Shown: piece by piece, positions 20,016-30,504 of the stretch
Position numbering within the stretch: position 1 is the stretch's first letter
Layout: every line of letters starts with the position of its first letter
DNA from: Sphaerulina vaccinii
Lineage: Eukaryota; Ascomycota; Dothideomycetes; Mycosphaerellales; Mycosphaerellaceae
Assembly (NCBI GenBank): GCA_022570795.1
Contig: JAKUDP010000002.1
Coordinates: forward strand, 868,001 to 932,000
Length of the DNA stretch: 64,000 nucleotides
Direction of reading: 5' to 3'
The notes under the pieces: generated by a model
What the model was told of the DNA's origin: nothing
The model's input: only the letters and a program-made list of their open reading frames with translations
Databases searched by the model: none
Position numbers and translations under genes: made by a program

Positions 20016-21287
20016 ATGACGGCCAGTAAGCCGCCTTTGGAGATCGCCATCTTGGGCGCAGGCATTGCAGGCCTGGCGTTAGCTATTGGACTGCTCAAGA
20101 GAGGCATACCAGTAACAGTATACGAAGCTGCGAGCGACTTCCCCTCTGTCGGCGCTGGTATTGGCCTGGGTCCGAACTCCTTGGTCGCGATTGATCTCCT
20201 GGACTCCCGTTTCCGAGCCCTATACGAGGCTGCCAGCACCGCAAATGAGCGACCCGAGTTCGAGCATAGCGTGATGGATGCATTGTATGCCGAGGAAGGC
20301 TTTGGTGAGCAGCGAGGGTGGCACCGAGGACTCATTGGAGCTGAGTACTTTGTGAGAAGCAGTGCACATCGCAAAGACTTACTCAATATCATGAAGTCGC
20401 TGGTTCCAGATGGTATCGTGAGATTCAACAAGCGAGCTGATGAGATTGTGCAAACGGCAGATGGCGTGTCAATTTCGTTCCAAGACGGCGAAACCATTGC
20501 CGTCGATGCTCTCATCGGCTGTGATGGCATCAAAGGCGCTACAAGGAAGGCAGTGCTGCAAGATCGGTATCCGGACGAGGTCGCAGCCAAATACTGCAAC
20601 ATGTACATCTATCGTGGCATACTTCCCATGGCTGATGCGAAAGCCATTCTTGGCACTCATGCCGGCGATGCGAAATGGTTCATGTCCGAAGGCAGAGGCG
20701 TGGCTATCTACCCAATCTCAAAGGCGAAGGAGGAGAACTTCGTGTTCTTCATCAGTCATCCAGAAGCCTGGACTGGCAAGCAGGAACCTGTGCCATGTAG
20801 TAAGGAAGACATGGTCGAGGATCTTGTCGGCTTCGATCAACGACTGATCAAACTACTGGACTGGGCGTCGCCTCTTCGGTGGCCAATATTCCATCATCCT
20901 GACACGCCAACATACTTTAACGGGAGAATCTGTATGATAGGCGATGTTGCTCATGCTTCTTCCCCAGGACAAGCCGCTGGAGCTGGGCAAGGCTTGGAAG
21001 ATGCTGTGGTACTGTCACATTTACTATCGATAGTTTCTTCGCCTAGCCAGCTGGAAGCCGCTTTGGAAGTCTACGACAGCATACGTCGTCCACGAGCACA
21101 GAAAGTGGTCAAGACCAGCCAAGAGGCTGGAGAAATGTATGCGTGGCAGAACCCAGATATCGGAGACGACATGCACAAGATCGTGGATAATGCGAATGGA
21201 AGACTTCATTGGATATGGCAACATGACTTGCAAGGAGATGTGGAGAAGGCGGAGGAGATGTTCAAGAAGCTGGTACAACAATCGTGA
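20016..21287 (+). CDS. FAD-dependent aromatic monooxygenase (salicylate hydroxylase-like)
   Basis: A single-exon gene of 423 residues. It has the Rossmann motif AILGAGIAGLALAIGLLKRG near the N-terminus, the DG motif (DALIGCDGIKGATR) in the middle and the GD motif CMIGDVAHASSPGQAAGAGQ near residue 310, typical of group A flavoprotein monooxygenases. Closest in feel are salicylate 1-monooxygenase and 6-hydroxynicotinate 3-monooxygenase, which hydroxylate and decarboxylate aromatic acids with NAD(P)H and O2. The stop lies 12 bases from the stop of the convergent racemase-fold gene. Substrate not determinable. Confidence 0.85.
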   Translation: MTASKPPLEIAILGAGIAGLALAIGLLKRGIPVTVYEAASDFPSVGAGIGLGPNSLVAIDLLDSRFRALYEAASTANERPEFEHSVMDALYAEEGFGEQRGWHRGLIGAEYFVRSSAHRKDLLNIMKSLVPDGIVRFNKRADEIVQTADGVSISFQDGETIAVDALIGCDGIKGATRKAVLQDRYPDEVAAKYCNMYIYRGILPMADAKAILGTHAGDAKWFMSEGRGVAIYPISKAKEENFVFFISHPEAWTGKQEPVPCSKEDMVEDLVGFDQRLIKLLDWASPLRWPIFHHPDTPTYFNGRICMIGDVAHASSPGQAAGAGQGLEDAVVLSHLLSIVSSPSQLEAALEVYDSIRRPRAQKVVKTSQEAGEMYAWQNPDIGDDMHKIVDNANGRLHWIWQHDLQGDVEKAEEMFKKLVQQS

Positions 21288-21299
21288 TATCTACAGGAA

Positions 21300-22178
21300 T
21301 CAGTGCTCAGCAAGCAGAGATCCAAAACCGTCCACCTTGTCCATAATACCATTAGTCCTGTATGCATGCCATACAGTTGCGGTATTGACAGCAATAACCG
21401 GCTTGCCCAGCTCCCGTTCCATCTCAGCTGCAACCACTGCAGCTGGCAAGTTCGTTCCTGCCTGGAACAATGCGTCAACATCAGATGCATTCACCTCTCG
21501 AAACGCAGCTTTGATCACGTCTGGCGGGACCTCAGCAATCGAAGTCGCCGAATCACACCTCAGTCCTTTGATTGCATGAACCTCATACCCAACGCCTGTG
21601 AAGAAGTCTACAACTTGCTGATCCCCAACTTCTTGGTATCTGACAAAATCATCAAAGACTTATTAGCACCAACCTCGAAAGGGCTGCCAGAGAAACACTG
21701 TACACTTACGGTGTAATAATACCAATCTTCTTCGCTCCATAAGCTTCCAACGCAGCCACAGAAGCATGAGCACCAGTCGTAACAGCCAGACCAGAAATCT
21801 CATGCATGAACTTCTCGAACTCTGCTGCACCATCTTTGCCACCCCAGAACGTCTCTGCACTCATTCCCATAACCAAATAGGTCGGTAAGCAGTGTAGTAC
21901 GCTCTTGACGGCTGCTTCGATTGTGCCTCGTAGACCTTCCAAGAATGCGATCATTGCTTCATCGCTGTTGAGGTTCGGATTTGTGATATCGATGCGTCCG
22001 CTGTGCCATGATATACCGGGTACGAGCATTCGATTGAATTCGGCTTCTACTACAGTGTTGGTCGCGGGTCTTGTTCACAGTGTTAGCGGGATGCCGTGCC
22101 AGTGGAAAGTGTCACGAACATAATCAAGCCGAATCGAGCTCGAGGAGATACATAGCTTACTGGAGCCTGGTTGGCCAT
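21300..22178 (-). CDS. Asp/Glu racemase-fold enzyme (maleate isomerase / arylmalonate decarboxylase-like)
   Basis: Three exons: 22120-22178, 21710-22069 and 21300-21639, with introns of 50 and 70 nt (branch sites GCTAAC and GCTAAT). The phases close to 252 residues, the family's usual ~240-250. The first splice restores ARFGLIIPATNTVVEAEF. Further landmarks are YLVMGMSAETFWGG, YGAKKIGIITPY and FQAGTNLPAAVVAAEME. In maleate isomerase and EutA-type relatives the last motif carries a catalytic Cys (SCTN type); here it is Gly, and the first active-site loop has Met-Ser rather than Cys. Isomerase, decarboxylase or racemase chemistry by the usual two-Cys mechanism is therefore doubtful, and the true reaction is open. 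Confidence 0.75.
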
Positions 22179-22632
22179 CTTCGTTGTGATTTATGTGCTT
22201 CCTGTGTAGCTCGAGACTTCAAACGTGACGAGCTTGGCCAAGCCAATGGTTGGAGAATAGTAATGCGTACAAACTCTCGCTCATGCTTGGTGTCATCGCT
22301 CAGAACAAGGTGCTGCAGCGTGACTTGGCCGATGGCCAAGGCTGACATGCATCGTCGCCTAGACGTCGTGTGGCCTCAGCAATGCTATCGGACTTATGCA
22401 AGAGAGGAGCGCTAGCCTTTAGCGCACTTGTGATATCGCATCCTATCAAGCCTGAGTGATGAGTGAGCATACATATGCTGTGCTTGCTATCAGAATCATG
22501 CAGCTCGCCACCGAGGTTGGCTAAGCGATATCGAGCGGATTGTAATCGTGAAGATGTCTACAGGTCGCTCTGCCTCCAAGGTACTCTCTGGAGCTGGAGG
22601 TCATTGTAGAACTGATGAAAAATTAGCCCATT
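22179..22632. promoter_or_regulatory. divergent promoter region between racemase-fold and MFS genes
   Basis: About 450 bases separate the two divergently transcribed genes. No coding evidence; likely shared control of both cluster genes. No specific operator recognised. Confidence 0.4.
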
Positions 22633-24419
22633 ATGGCTTTGACAAGTGATATCTTGACCGAAAAGCAGCTTATTGAAGAGGTTTTCCCTTCCAGTGGGAG
22701 CAGCAGTATTGAGCATGGAGACATCGAACATGTCGGAATCGACAAGAAGCTGGAGCGCAAGATCATGCTGCGGCGGGACTTCATCTTGCTGCCAACGATT
22801 GGGCTCCTGTACATGATCGTAAGTGCAGCATCAAGACCTTCGCTGACACAGGCTTATATGTGTGCGTAGATGTTCCTGGACCGAACGAACATCGCCAATG
22901 CAAAGATCGAAGGTCTGGAAGCAGGCTTGAACATGCCATCAAATGGGTACAACACTGCTCTATGGTAAGTGCATGTCCGTGGTGCGCCGGAGAATCACAA
23001 AAATTGCAGACAAGCCATTCGTGTCTCTGAGTGAGTTGCTGACCTTCGACATCTCCTCGCAGGATATTCTACATTCCCTTCATTTTAGCCGAAGTACCCA
23101 GTAATCTCATATTGAACATGGGAAGGATTGCGCCAAACTACTTCCTGGGCGGCATGACTTGCATGCTGGGTAAGTATGCTCGTCTCGACCTCAGAAGTGC
23201 TCGACTGATATTAGTTAGGTATTCTCGGAATGTGTCAAGGTCTCACAGCGACGTACGGTGGCTTACTCGCATTGCGCTTCTTGATGGGAGCTTTAGAGGC
23301 TTCTCTACCAGCTGGAGCGGCCTATATGATCTCGATGTACTATACGAAGAAAGAGGCTGCGGTTCGTTTCGCAGTCTTCTTCAATTTCGCACTCGGTGGG
23401 CCATTCTTCTCTGGTCTGCTGGCATATGCGATCGAGAACCTGGACGGCACAGGAGGTTATGAGGGCTGGCGATGGGTGAGTACTTGCTGCAGCGAAGATG
23501 GCGATTCTTGACTGAGTGTGCTTTAGATCTTCATCATAGAAGGCCTGATGACAACCTTCTTTGGAGTGATAGCTTTGTGCTTTACACCGAACTTTCCCGA
23601 GAAGGCTCAGAAGTGGTTTCTCAAGCCTGAAGAACGCGATTACTTGATTCGCAAGCTGGAAGCCTCGCGAGGTCTTGAACTGAGAGGGTCAGAAGCAGAC
23701 AAGATCGCAACGTGGAAGGCGAGTTCTTCTCGATCCGAATGTATATGCAGCAGCTGACACAGATGAAGATACTGCTTGATTGGCGCATACACTTGTTCAC
23801 AATGGTCTTCTTCTGCTGCGACTTTACTGCTGCTGCAATCTCATCGTTCATGACTTCGATCCTGAAGGAACTGGGCTGGACTGCTTCCAAGGCACAACTT
23901 ATGACAATGCCGGTTTGGGGCGCGGCGATTGTGATGACTTTCTCCGTGACCTGGGCGGCGGCACAGTTCGACTTCCGCTTTCCCTGGGTGCTGTGTTGCA
24001 TTGCTTGTCAGCTAGTCGGCTGGATCATCATGATGGTTTGGGTGCCAGCGCCAGGAGTGCGATATGCTGCCATGTTCTTCATGGCCATTGGCAGCATTCC
24101 GCAGATGCCGTTATTGATGGGCTGGCTCAGTGCAAACCTGAGAGGCAGAAAATATCTGGCCGTCGGTATGGCATGGATGGTAGGCTTCGGAAATTGTGCC
24201 AACCTGATCTCAAGCAATGTGTTCATTGCGGGAGAGGCTCCTCACTACATCACAGGCATGATAAATGGTGTGGCCTGGACATGCTTTGGTCTGCTACTGG
24301 TGTTCGTGGGAACTTCGCTGCTGGCCATATTGAACAGGAGAAGAGCCCAGAAGCTTGCTGGTATGTCGTCTGCTGAGCGCGAGCAGGAGAGCCTGGTGGC
24401 TTTCAAGTTCCACCTGTAA
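22633..24419 (+). CDS. MFS transporter, allantoate/anion permease (Dal5-like) family
   Basis: Exons 22633-22818, 22870-22964, 23063-23169, 23219-23475 and 23527 onward have clean GT..AG introns and phases. The protein starts MALTSDILTEKQ. MFS landmarks are FLDRTNIANAKIEGL (TM1 end), FILAEVPSNLILN, LRFLMGALEASLPAG and MYYTKKEAAVRFAVFF, with twelve predicted spans. Near 23672-23720 the frame changes by one base. Either there is a 47-nt intron with a weak donor (GTCTTG) and an AAG acceptor (23672-23718), which gives a normal 496-residue protein, or the gene is frameshifted. The family imports organic anions such as allantoate, nicotinate and other carboxylates at the plasma membrane; here it is the likely uptake step of the cluster. 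Confidence 0.8.
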
Positions 24420-24744
24420 GCTCATGATATCTGGTGTGAGTTGGAGGGAAGTATCCATAGTCGATAGTACGTCTTGCATTTGCCAGCAGAATCCTCGAGT
24501 CTCCTTGCAGATCATACACTCGAAGATGCCTTTCATATCGTGCAAGTAGCTGCGGAGAACACGGACGTATTGCCTGATGCAGAAGCAATGTTCTCCGAGC
24601 TACGCAAGAGCTCGCCTCTTTCCCTATCATCGAGTCCTTGTCTGTCCAGCAATGAAGCTCCAGTCGAGAGTTCTGATGTCAGATCGAGCTCCGAGAGATA
24701 TCCGTACGCCATCTTAGAAAACCGGGTGGTCCAGATACCATTCA
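24420..24744. other. short intergenic promoter region
   Basis: About 325 bases between the MFS gene and the aldehyde dehydrogenase on the same strand. No gene or repeat seen. Confidence 0.4.
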
Positions 24745-26491
24745 ATGTCTGCACTCCAGAAAGGCTTGACTTCAAAGATGGATCGATCATTACCAGTCGA
24801 AGCCAAACTGTTCATCAATGGCGAATTCGTCGACGCTTCAGATGGAAGTTCGTTTGAGCTGCATTCACCATATTCAGGCGAGAAAGTAGGCCAAAGTCAG
24901 TCAGAGCGGTATCAATGCGAGGACTCCTGCTAAACAACCTCGCAGTTGCCGAAGCTACTGCTGCCGACGTCGACAGTGCGGTCGCATCAGCAAAAGCAGC
25001 ACAACCAGCATGGGCAGCAGTATCACCTCAAGAACGTGGAAAGCCACTTGCAAAGTTGGCGCAGATGATCGCAGAGGCCACACCTGAGCTAGCGAAGCTC
25101 GATGCTCTATCGTTGGGTCGTCCAGTAAGTCAGTTCTCAATCTCTTGCATTGCGACGCTGAATTCGTCCCCAGATCAGCACCTTCTTCGATGGTCATTAT
25201 GCAGTGACACATTTCCGGTACTTCTCAGAGGCTGCATATGGGCTTGGCACATCCTCGTTGAACACGCCAGGCTTCATGAATGTGTCACTTAGACAGCCAT
25301 ATGGCGTAGCTGCAGCGATCATCCCCTGGAATGCGCCTCTCGTCTTCTTAAGCAAGAAGCTGGCGCCCGCACTCGCAGCAGGTAATACCATGATTCTGAA
25401 GACTAGTGAGAAGGCCCCACTATCGTCTCATCGTGTGGCCCAGATGTTAAATGAAGCTGGATTTCCAAAAGGTGTTGTGAACATCCTGCATGGCCATGGC
25501 CTTCCGTGTGGTGATGCGATCGCCAGGCATATGGGCATCAGGGCACTGTCGTTCACTGGATCTGTAAGGTGAGTGGGCACAACCCATCTCAAGACATATG
25601 AACATGATATAGTCATGGCTTGTGTCCTAACACTTTTGCAGAACAGGTCGAGCGATCCAGAAAGCTGCTGCTGAGAGCAATTTCAAGCATCTTGTGTTCG
25701 AGCTTGGCGGCAAGAGTCCGGCCATCATCTTTGAAGATGCAGATCTCGATCGAGCTGCACAGGAGACGCAGAATTCGGTAATGTTCCATTCTGGTCAGAC
25801 CTGTATGGCGAACAGTAGGATCTACGTGCACCAGAGTGTTGCCGCCACCTTCACAGAAAAGTTCGCCACGTTTGCCAGAGCCAGAAAGCTCGGAGATCCT
25901 CTGGATCCCAGTACGATGTCTGGGCCGCAAGCCGATAGCACACAGCATGCCGCAGTTTGCCAGTATATCGATGAGGCGATAAAGGCAGGCGGGAAAGTGC
26001 TCAATGTCGACGCGCAAATGCCTGAGATGAATGCAGATCATTTCGTACAGCCCACGATCTTTCTCGACCATCCGGATACTGATAAGCTCTCGAAGGAGGA
26101 AGTGTTTGGTCCGGTGGTAAGTTCCCATAACACCATAGTGGCAGAGAAGTGCTAATGCGTGAGGCAATCGCAGGTCACTGTGAATACCTTCACCTCGGAA
26201 GAAGAAGTGCTGAAGATAGCCAACGACACTGAGTACGGGCTTTACGCTGCAGTATACACGCAGAACCTGGACCGGGCTCTGCGCGTAGCGAAAGGCCTGG
26301 AGTCAGGCATGGTCGGCGTGAACTGCACAAGTCCGACAGGAGCCTGGGACATGCCGTTTGGAGGCTATAAGCAGAGTGGTATCGGAAGGGAAAGCCTGGT
26401 GCAGAGTCTCGACGACTGGCTCGAGACAAAGTCTGTGTACATCCGGATGGGCGGCCAGTCCGTTGCTGGAGTGGGATCTCTTGGTAGATAG
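24745..26491 (+). CDS. NAD(P)-dependent aldehyde dehydrogenase
   Basis: Five exons: 24745-24895, 24946-25124, 25174-25568, 25642-26116 and 26174-26491. The first intron uses the donor GTCAGT, restoring the usual GEKVGQIAEATAADVDSAV. The product is 505 residues from 24745, or 494 from the better conserved Met at 24778. ALDH signatures are AAIIPWNAPLVF, GNTMILKTSEKAPLS, LSFTGSVRTGR, the general-base Glu in FELGGKSPAII, the catalytic Cys in SGQTCMANSR, EEVFGPVVTV and MPFGGYKQSGIGRE. It resembles betaine- and aminobutyraldehyde-type dehydrogenases and would oxidise an aldehyde produced within the cluster to the acid (inference). Cytosolic by lack of targeting signals. Confidence 0.88.
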
Positions 26492-26835
26492 ACGCGTTGT
26501 TGATGTCGTCAGAAAGAAACAGATGGGAAGTGAACACGCGAAATGAGATATGTGGTCTGAAAGTCTTACGCTAGACCAGACAAAGACTGACAAGCTCGAT
26601 GGCTTAAGTTCTGAGACTACGCCTCTTCTTTCGCCTTCCAGTCCTTTTCTTCGACACCAATGCGATCATGATATTCCAGAGCTCCTTCGCGCATCTCTGG
26701 ATAGCATGTCAGAAGCCGGCAGTCTGTCAATATTCAGCTCCGCCGCCTAGGCGAGCATACTGTCCTTATCTGTGAGTACAAGACAAGCTCGTCCTCGATG
26801 TGACGCGACCTCACCCACGAGAACGCATCTCGACA
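26492..26835. other. intergenic region with a small unassigned open frame
   Basis: A 66-codon frame (26550-26750) is Ser/Pro/Leu-rich and resembles nothing known; it is not called as a gene. The rest is the probable promoter of the downstream hydrolase. Confidence 0.35.
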
Positions 26836-27963
26836 ATGGCGGCAACAGCTCCCGATCTTAACATACCTCCATCTTCGAGCGTGGTGGATGTGTCGATCAT
26901 TGACACAACCAGCTCTATACTCGGAGTTGACGCGTGGAAGTTCTTGGAACCTTCAATTCCCGGCCATGACTATCTCGCAACACCGGCCTTCTCATTCTTG
27001 ATAAGCCATCCTCAGCTCGATCGCTCTGTTGTCTTCGATCTAGGTATCAGGAAAGACTGGGAGAACTATAGTCCTTTTCTCCAGGATAGATTCAAGAAAG
27101 GTGGCTACAAGATCACGGTCGAGAACAGCGTAAGGACTATCCTAGAAGATCATGGAGTCGACGCGAGCAAGCTAGAGGCTGTGGTCTGGAGTCACCATCA
27201 TTTCGATCATACTGGAGCTCCCGAGGAGTTCGAGAAGTCTACAGCACTTATCGTAGGTCCTGGATTCAAGCAAGCTATGCTACCAGGCTACCCAGCGAAT
27301 CTTCCAAGCACTATCCTCGAAGCCAACTATGCCGTACGTGAGCTCATACAGCTGGAATTCTCGTCAGGTCTGAAGATAGGCAGAATGGATGCTCTTGACT
27401 ACTTTGGAGATGGCTCTTTCTACTTCCTCGACGGCCCTGGACATGCTCTGGGCCACATATGCGCTCTGGCACGCGTCACTTCAGACCCGCCAAGCTTCAT
27501 ACTTATGGGTGGCGATGCAGTCCACCATGGAGGAGAGCTGAGACCTTCACAGTATATGCCTCTGCCAGACGATATCTCGCCACACCCTTTCACTCCACTT
27601 TCGCCATATACTTGTCCTGGGAGCATGTTCGAGACCATCCTACGAGACGGTGATAGGTCAAAGACGATATACGAACCAGCAAGGCAAACAAAAGTCCAGA
27701 TGAACTACGATGTAGACGAAGCCATACGCACTATCCAGAAGCTACAAGAAGCTGATGTGAGGGAAGATATCCTTGTGGTTCCAGCTCATGATGCATCCTT
27801 TCTCGACATTGCCGAGTTCTTCCCTGCCAAGGCAAACGACTTCGCAAGGAAAGGTTGGGTTCTACAAGCACGATGGAGATTCCTGAGGGACTTCGCTAAG
27901 GCAGTTGGGTACGATGGCATTGTTGAAGGTGTGCGCAAATGGGGTGTTCCGAACGATGTTTGA
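26836..27963 (+). CDS. metallo-beta-lactamase-fold hydrolase (lactonase-like)
   Basis: A single-exon gene. The Met at 26836 (MAATAPDLNIPPSSS) is preferred over the in-frame Met at 26800, giving 375 residues. The metal-binding HxHxDH motif is seen as WSHHHFDHTGAPEEF, with further ligands in DGPGHALGHI and LMGGDAVHHGG. Fungal proteins of this group resemble N-acyl homoserine lactonases (AttM/AiiA-like) and are often annotated as lactone hydrolases. A lactone- or ester-opening step in the catabolic cluster is plausible; quorum quenching is possible but unproven. No signal peptide. Confidence 0.8.
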   Translation: MAATAPDLNIPPSSSVVDVSIIDTTSSILGVDAWKFLEPSIPGHDYLATPAFSFLISHPQLDRSVVFDLGIRKDWENYSPFLQDRFKKGGYKITVENSVRTILEDHGVDASKLEAVVWSHHHFDHTGAPEEFEKSTALIVGPGFKQAMLPGYPANLPSTILEANYAVRELIQLEFSSGLKIGRMDALDYFGDGSFYFLDGPGHALGHICALARVTSDPPSFILMGGDAVHHGGELRPSQYMPLPDDISPHPFTPLSPYTCPGSMFETILRDGDRSKTIYEPARQTKVQMNYDVDEAIRTIQKLQEADVREDILVVPAHDASFLDIAEFFPAKANDFARKGWVLQARWRFLRDFAKAVGYDGIVEGVRKWGVPNDV

Positions 27964-28108
27964 TATGACTGATAACACTGGCACGAGGAAAATGATGACG
28001 AGAAAGAGGTTAAGCTCTATAACTGATTATATGAAGAATAACAGGACTACCAGAGTCATCACGCCGAAGAGAACGGAAGGATATCAAAAGACAAGCCAAC
28101 AGCGTTGT

Positions 28109-28611
28109 CTACTTGCCGACACCGCATCCTGAACCTCCGCCAGCACTACTGCTGCTCGCTCCTCCTCCCACACCGCAGCCAAACCCTGGTCCAGCAATGG
28201 CGACACCACCTCCAACGCCGCCACCTGGCTGGCCAGCTGTCGAGCTTCCAGCGACGCCCACCTCTAGAACTTTGGAGACACCAACACCAGCTCCGCCACC
28301 TGTACCTCCATTGCCCGAGCCACCCTAGAGACATGAATTAGTGTTTGATCTCGACATTGTGCACTTATCCTGCTTGAGTACTTACTCCTACGCCTGCACC
28401 TGTGAATGGGGCTGCACCGGCTGCACCAGCACCAACTCCGGTCTTGTCAGCGCCATATGTGGTGCTGTATGCGGCGATTGGTGAGTCGACTGCGAGCTGG
28501 AGCCAGTTGTCAGAGTGGTGGATCCCTCGAGATGACATATGTGACGTGGCTTACCGGTGCAGCAAGAACAGCACTGGCTGCTGCGATGAGGAGAAGAGCG
28601 CAAGCCTTCAT
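28109..28611 (-). CDS. small glycine-rich secreted protein
   Basis: A three-exon gene missed by simple ORF calling: 28555-28611, 28386-28496 and 28109-28324. Introns are 58 and 61 nt (GTAAGC...CTCCAG and GTAAGT...TCTCTAG), all phase 0. The product is 127 residues. Exon 1 is a complete signal peptide (MKACALLLIAAASAVLAAP). The mature protein is dominated by Gly, Ala, Val and Ser (GGVGGGVAIAGPGFGCGVGG) with two Cys near the C-terminus. Composition suggests a structural wall or surface protein. No family recognised. Confidence 0.7.
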
Positions 28612-29603
28612 TTCGACAGTGTGTTCAGGTTTTGCGGCTCCGAAGGTGCGTGCTGAAGTGGCTGTTTGACTGTTGGGAGGTGATCCAGCACAACGGTCGG
28701 CGAGAGACGCTTCTATATAGGCATGATCTTAGCACCACCATCCTACAGCGGCTCTCGGATAACCATAGCCCAGCAGTTGCACTCTAACCATGTTTACATC
28801 GACAGCTCTGGAGAATTTGTGGCGTCTAGAGCCTTGTTGGGCTGCCCGATCGAGCGACACAGCTGAGAGACTTCGGGAATCTAGCTGAAAGCAGAGTGTC
28901 AAGGAGGGTGTTCCGATGAATGCATGAGAAGGACGATGAGGCAGACTCCACAAAGGGTAATTTGTGAGTGTTCCTGCATGGTCTAGGCTGATGCTAAAGT
29001 GGAGAGCTTAACCTTATGAGACAGCAACCAGAGTGGTCAAGAGATCTAGTATCTCTCATGATCGAGTCGCAACATGTGCTGCTCGCGTGGGGCGTGGTGG
29101 TTGAGTGGTAGACGTTTCAGCTAGTGTAAGCTTGTTTTGAAGGTACCACGGAGTTGAGCTTCGCACACACGGACCATGGGTTTCGCTCAGCCTTGAGGGA
29201 ACTCATACGCCTCATATACATATCGAGGCCCTTTCTTTTCGTTACGGCCGATGACAAGCTGTAGAAGGAGGCGGAGCTTGGCTATCTGCGGATCAGGAGT
29301 TGCACGCACGATGCGTCTCGCCAAGCTTGGCTGGAGCATACCACTGGTATCGACTCAACGCACCAGCTTGTTCATCGGCGTACGTTCGAGTATGCATTAT
29401 TGGGCCTTCTCCGAAACGATCTGGCATCACATCACGGTGTGGTGCGCTGTCTTGCAGTACCCGTAAATGGAAGAGTGACATGCTTACATGTTGCGAGATG
29501 CGAAATGCGCAAAGTAGGTTGGTGCTCGATCTTCCAGAACGTACTCAATGCTGATAGTCACTACGCCAGTGATGGCTGCTGCACTTCGTCCCTCGCCTAC
29601 TCT
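28612..29603. other. intergenic, no gene recognised
   Basis: About 1 kb with no domain-bearing frame. A 29.06-29.15 kb stretch vaguely resembles a tRNA A box, but no T-arm/B box or acceptor pairing was found. It probably contains the promoter of the secreted glycine-rich gene. Confidence 0.4.
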
Positions 29604-30504
29604 TCAAAGGCTCTTGATAGCATTCAAGTACGTCTTTCCCGTTGTCGACAGTGTTCCATCACTCTTCGTCAAAGGCCAAACACTTCCCAAGCCAGCTCCA
29701 TTACTCGGCCCATAACCAACAACATCGCTCTGACTTTGGAAGTACTTGACAGCATCGTTGATGAAAGTATTGATAGTATTTTGATCAGTGCAAGGATTGA
29801 ATCCTCCTTGATCATAAACACAAGCAAGCTCCGACACGAAGATAGGTTTGCCGTACTTGCGATAGTACTCCACATCAGCTTTGACACCTGCAAGATCAGG
29901 CTTGTTGATGTGTATGCTTGTGATGTTCCAGGATTGTGTCAATTTGGCTTTGAAAGGCGTGAGAAAGTCTTCGTCTTTTTGCTTGCACATGCTTGGAGAT
30001 CCGAGTACTGTGCCCTTCTTGGCGAGAGGAACAAGAAGGCTGTTCCAGCTATCTGCACCGGATTGAACAGACATGCTTGACGAGTATGGGCAGCCACAAT
30101 CTGTGAAGATGTCAGTCGATCGATTCTCGTCGACAATGGCGGAGAAGTCTTGTGCACATACCAGGCTCGTAAAAGCCAAACATCAACTTTGGCGTGGACT
30201 TGGCTACAGTGTCCTTGAAGGACTGCAATCGCTGCGCAGTAACGTCGCAAGGTGAACCATTCCCTCCCCATAGCATAGGTACTCCCTGAACGCTGCCAGC
30301 ATTCGGTGTATTGGGGTTATAATCTGAATACCATCCGATGTATGGAGAGAGGTCTTTGAAGGCTTGTATGTTCTGAATGCCAGGATATCCTGACAGGCCT
30401 GCTTTCTTAGGCACTATGGCTGTAGCCACCGAATGCCGGAGAGCTCCGAGAACATTGGAGACCTGAGTCAAGACCGCGAGAGCGGTCATCAGCTGATATC
30501 GCAT
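29604..30504 (-). CDS. secreted GH128-type glucanase (Asl1-like)
   Basis: Two exons, 30162-30504 and 29604-30100, with a 61-nt intron (GTATGT...TTCACAG). The product is 279 residues from the Met that starts a signal peptide (MRYQLMTALAVLTQVSNVLG); an in-frame Met at 30531 exists. The splice joins LMFGFYEP to DCGCPYSSSMSV, giving the first catalytic Glu region. FVSELACVYDQGG supplies the second, and YFQSQSDVVGYGPSN follows. This is the glycosyl hydrolase catalytic core of fission-yeast Asl1 and the GH128 family, which cleaves beta-1,3-glucan. An extracellular or wall-associated role in glucan remodelling is likely. Confidence 0.8.

Noticed and set aside
14629..27963. Identity with the known fungal nicotinate (hxn) cluster
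   Set aside because: A C2H2 regulator, a permease and an FAD monooxygenase are shared in type, but no molybdenum hydroxylase or other hxn-specific gene is present.
29080..29150. tRNA-like A box (TGGTTGAGTGG)
   Set aside because: No B box or cloverleaf can be drawn downstream.
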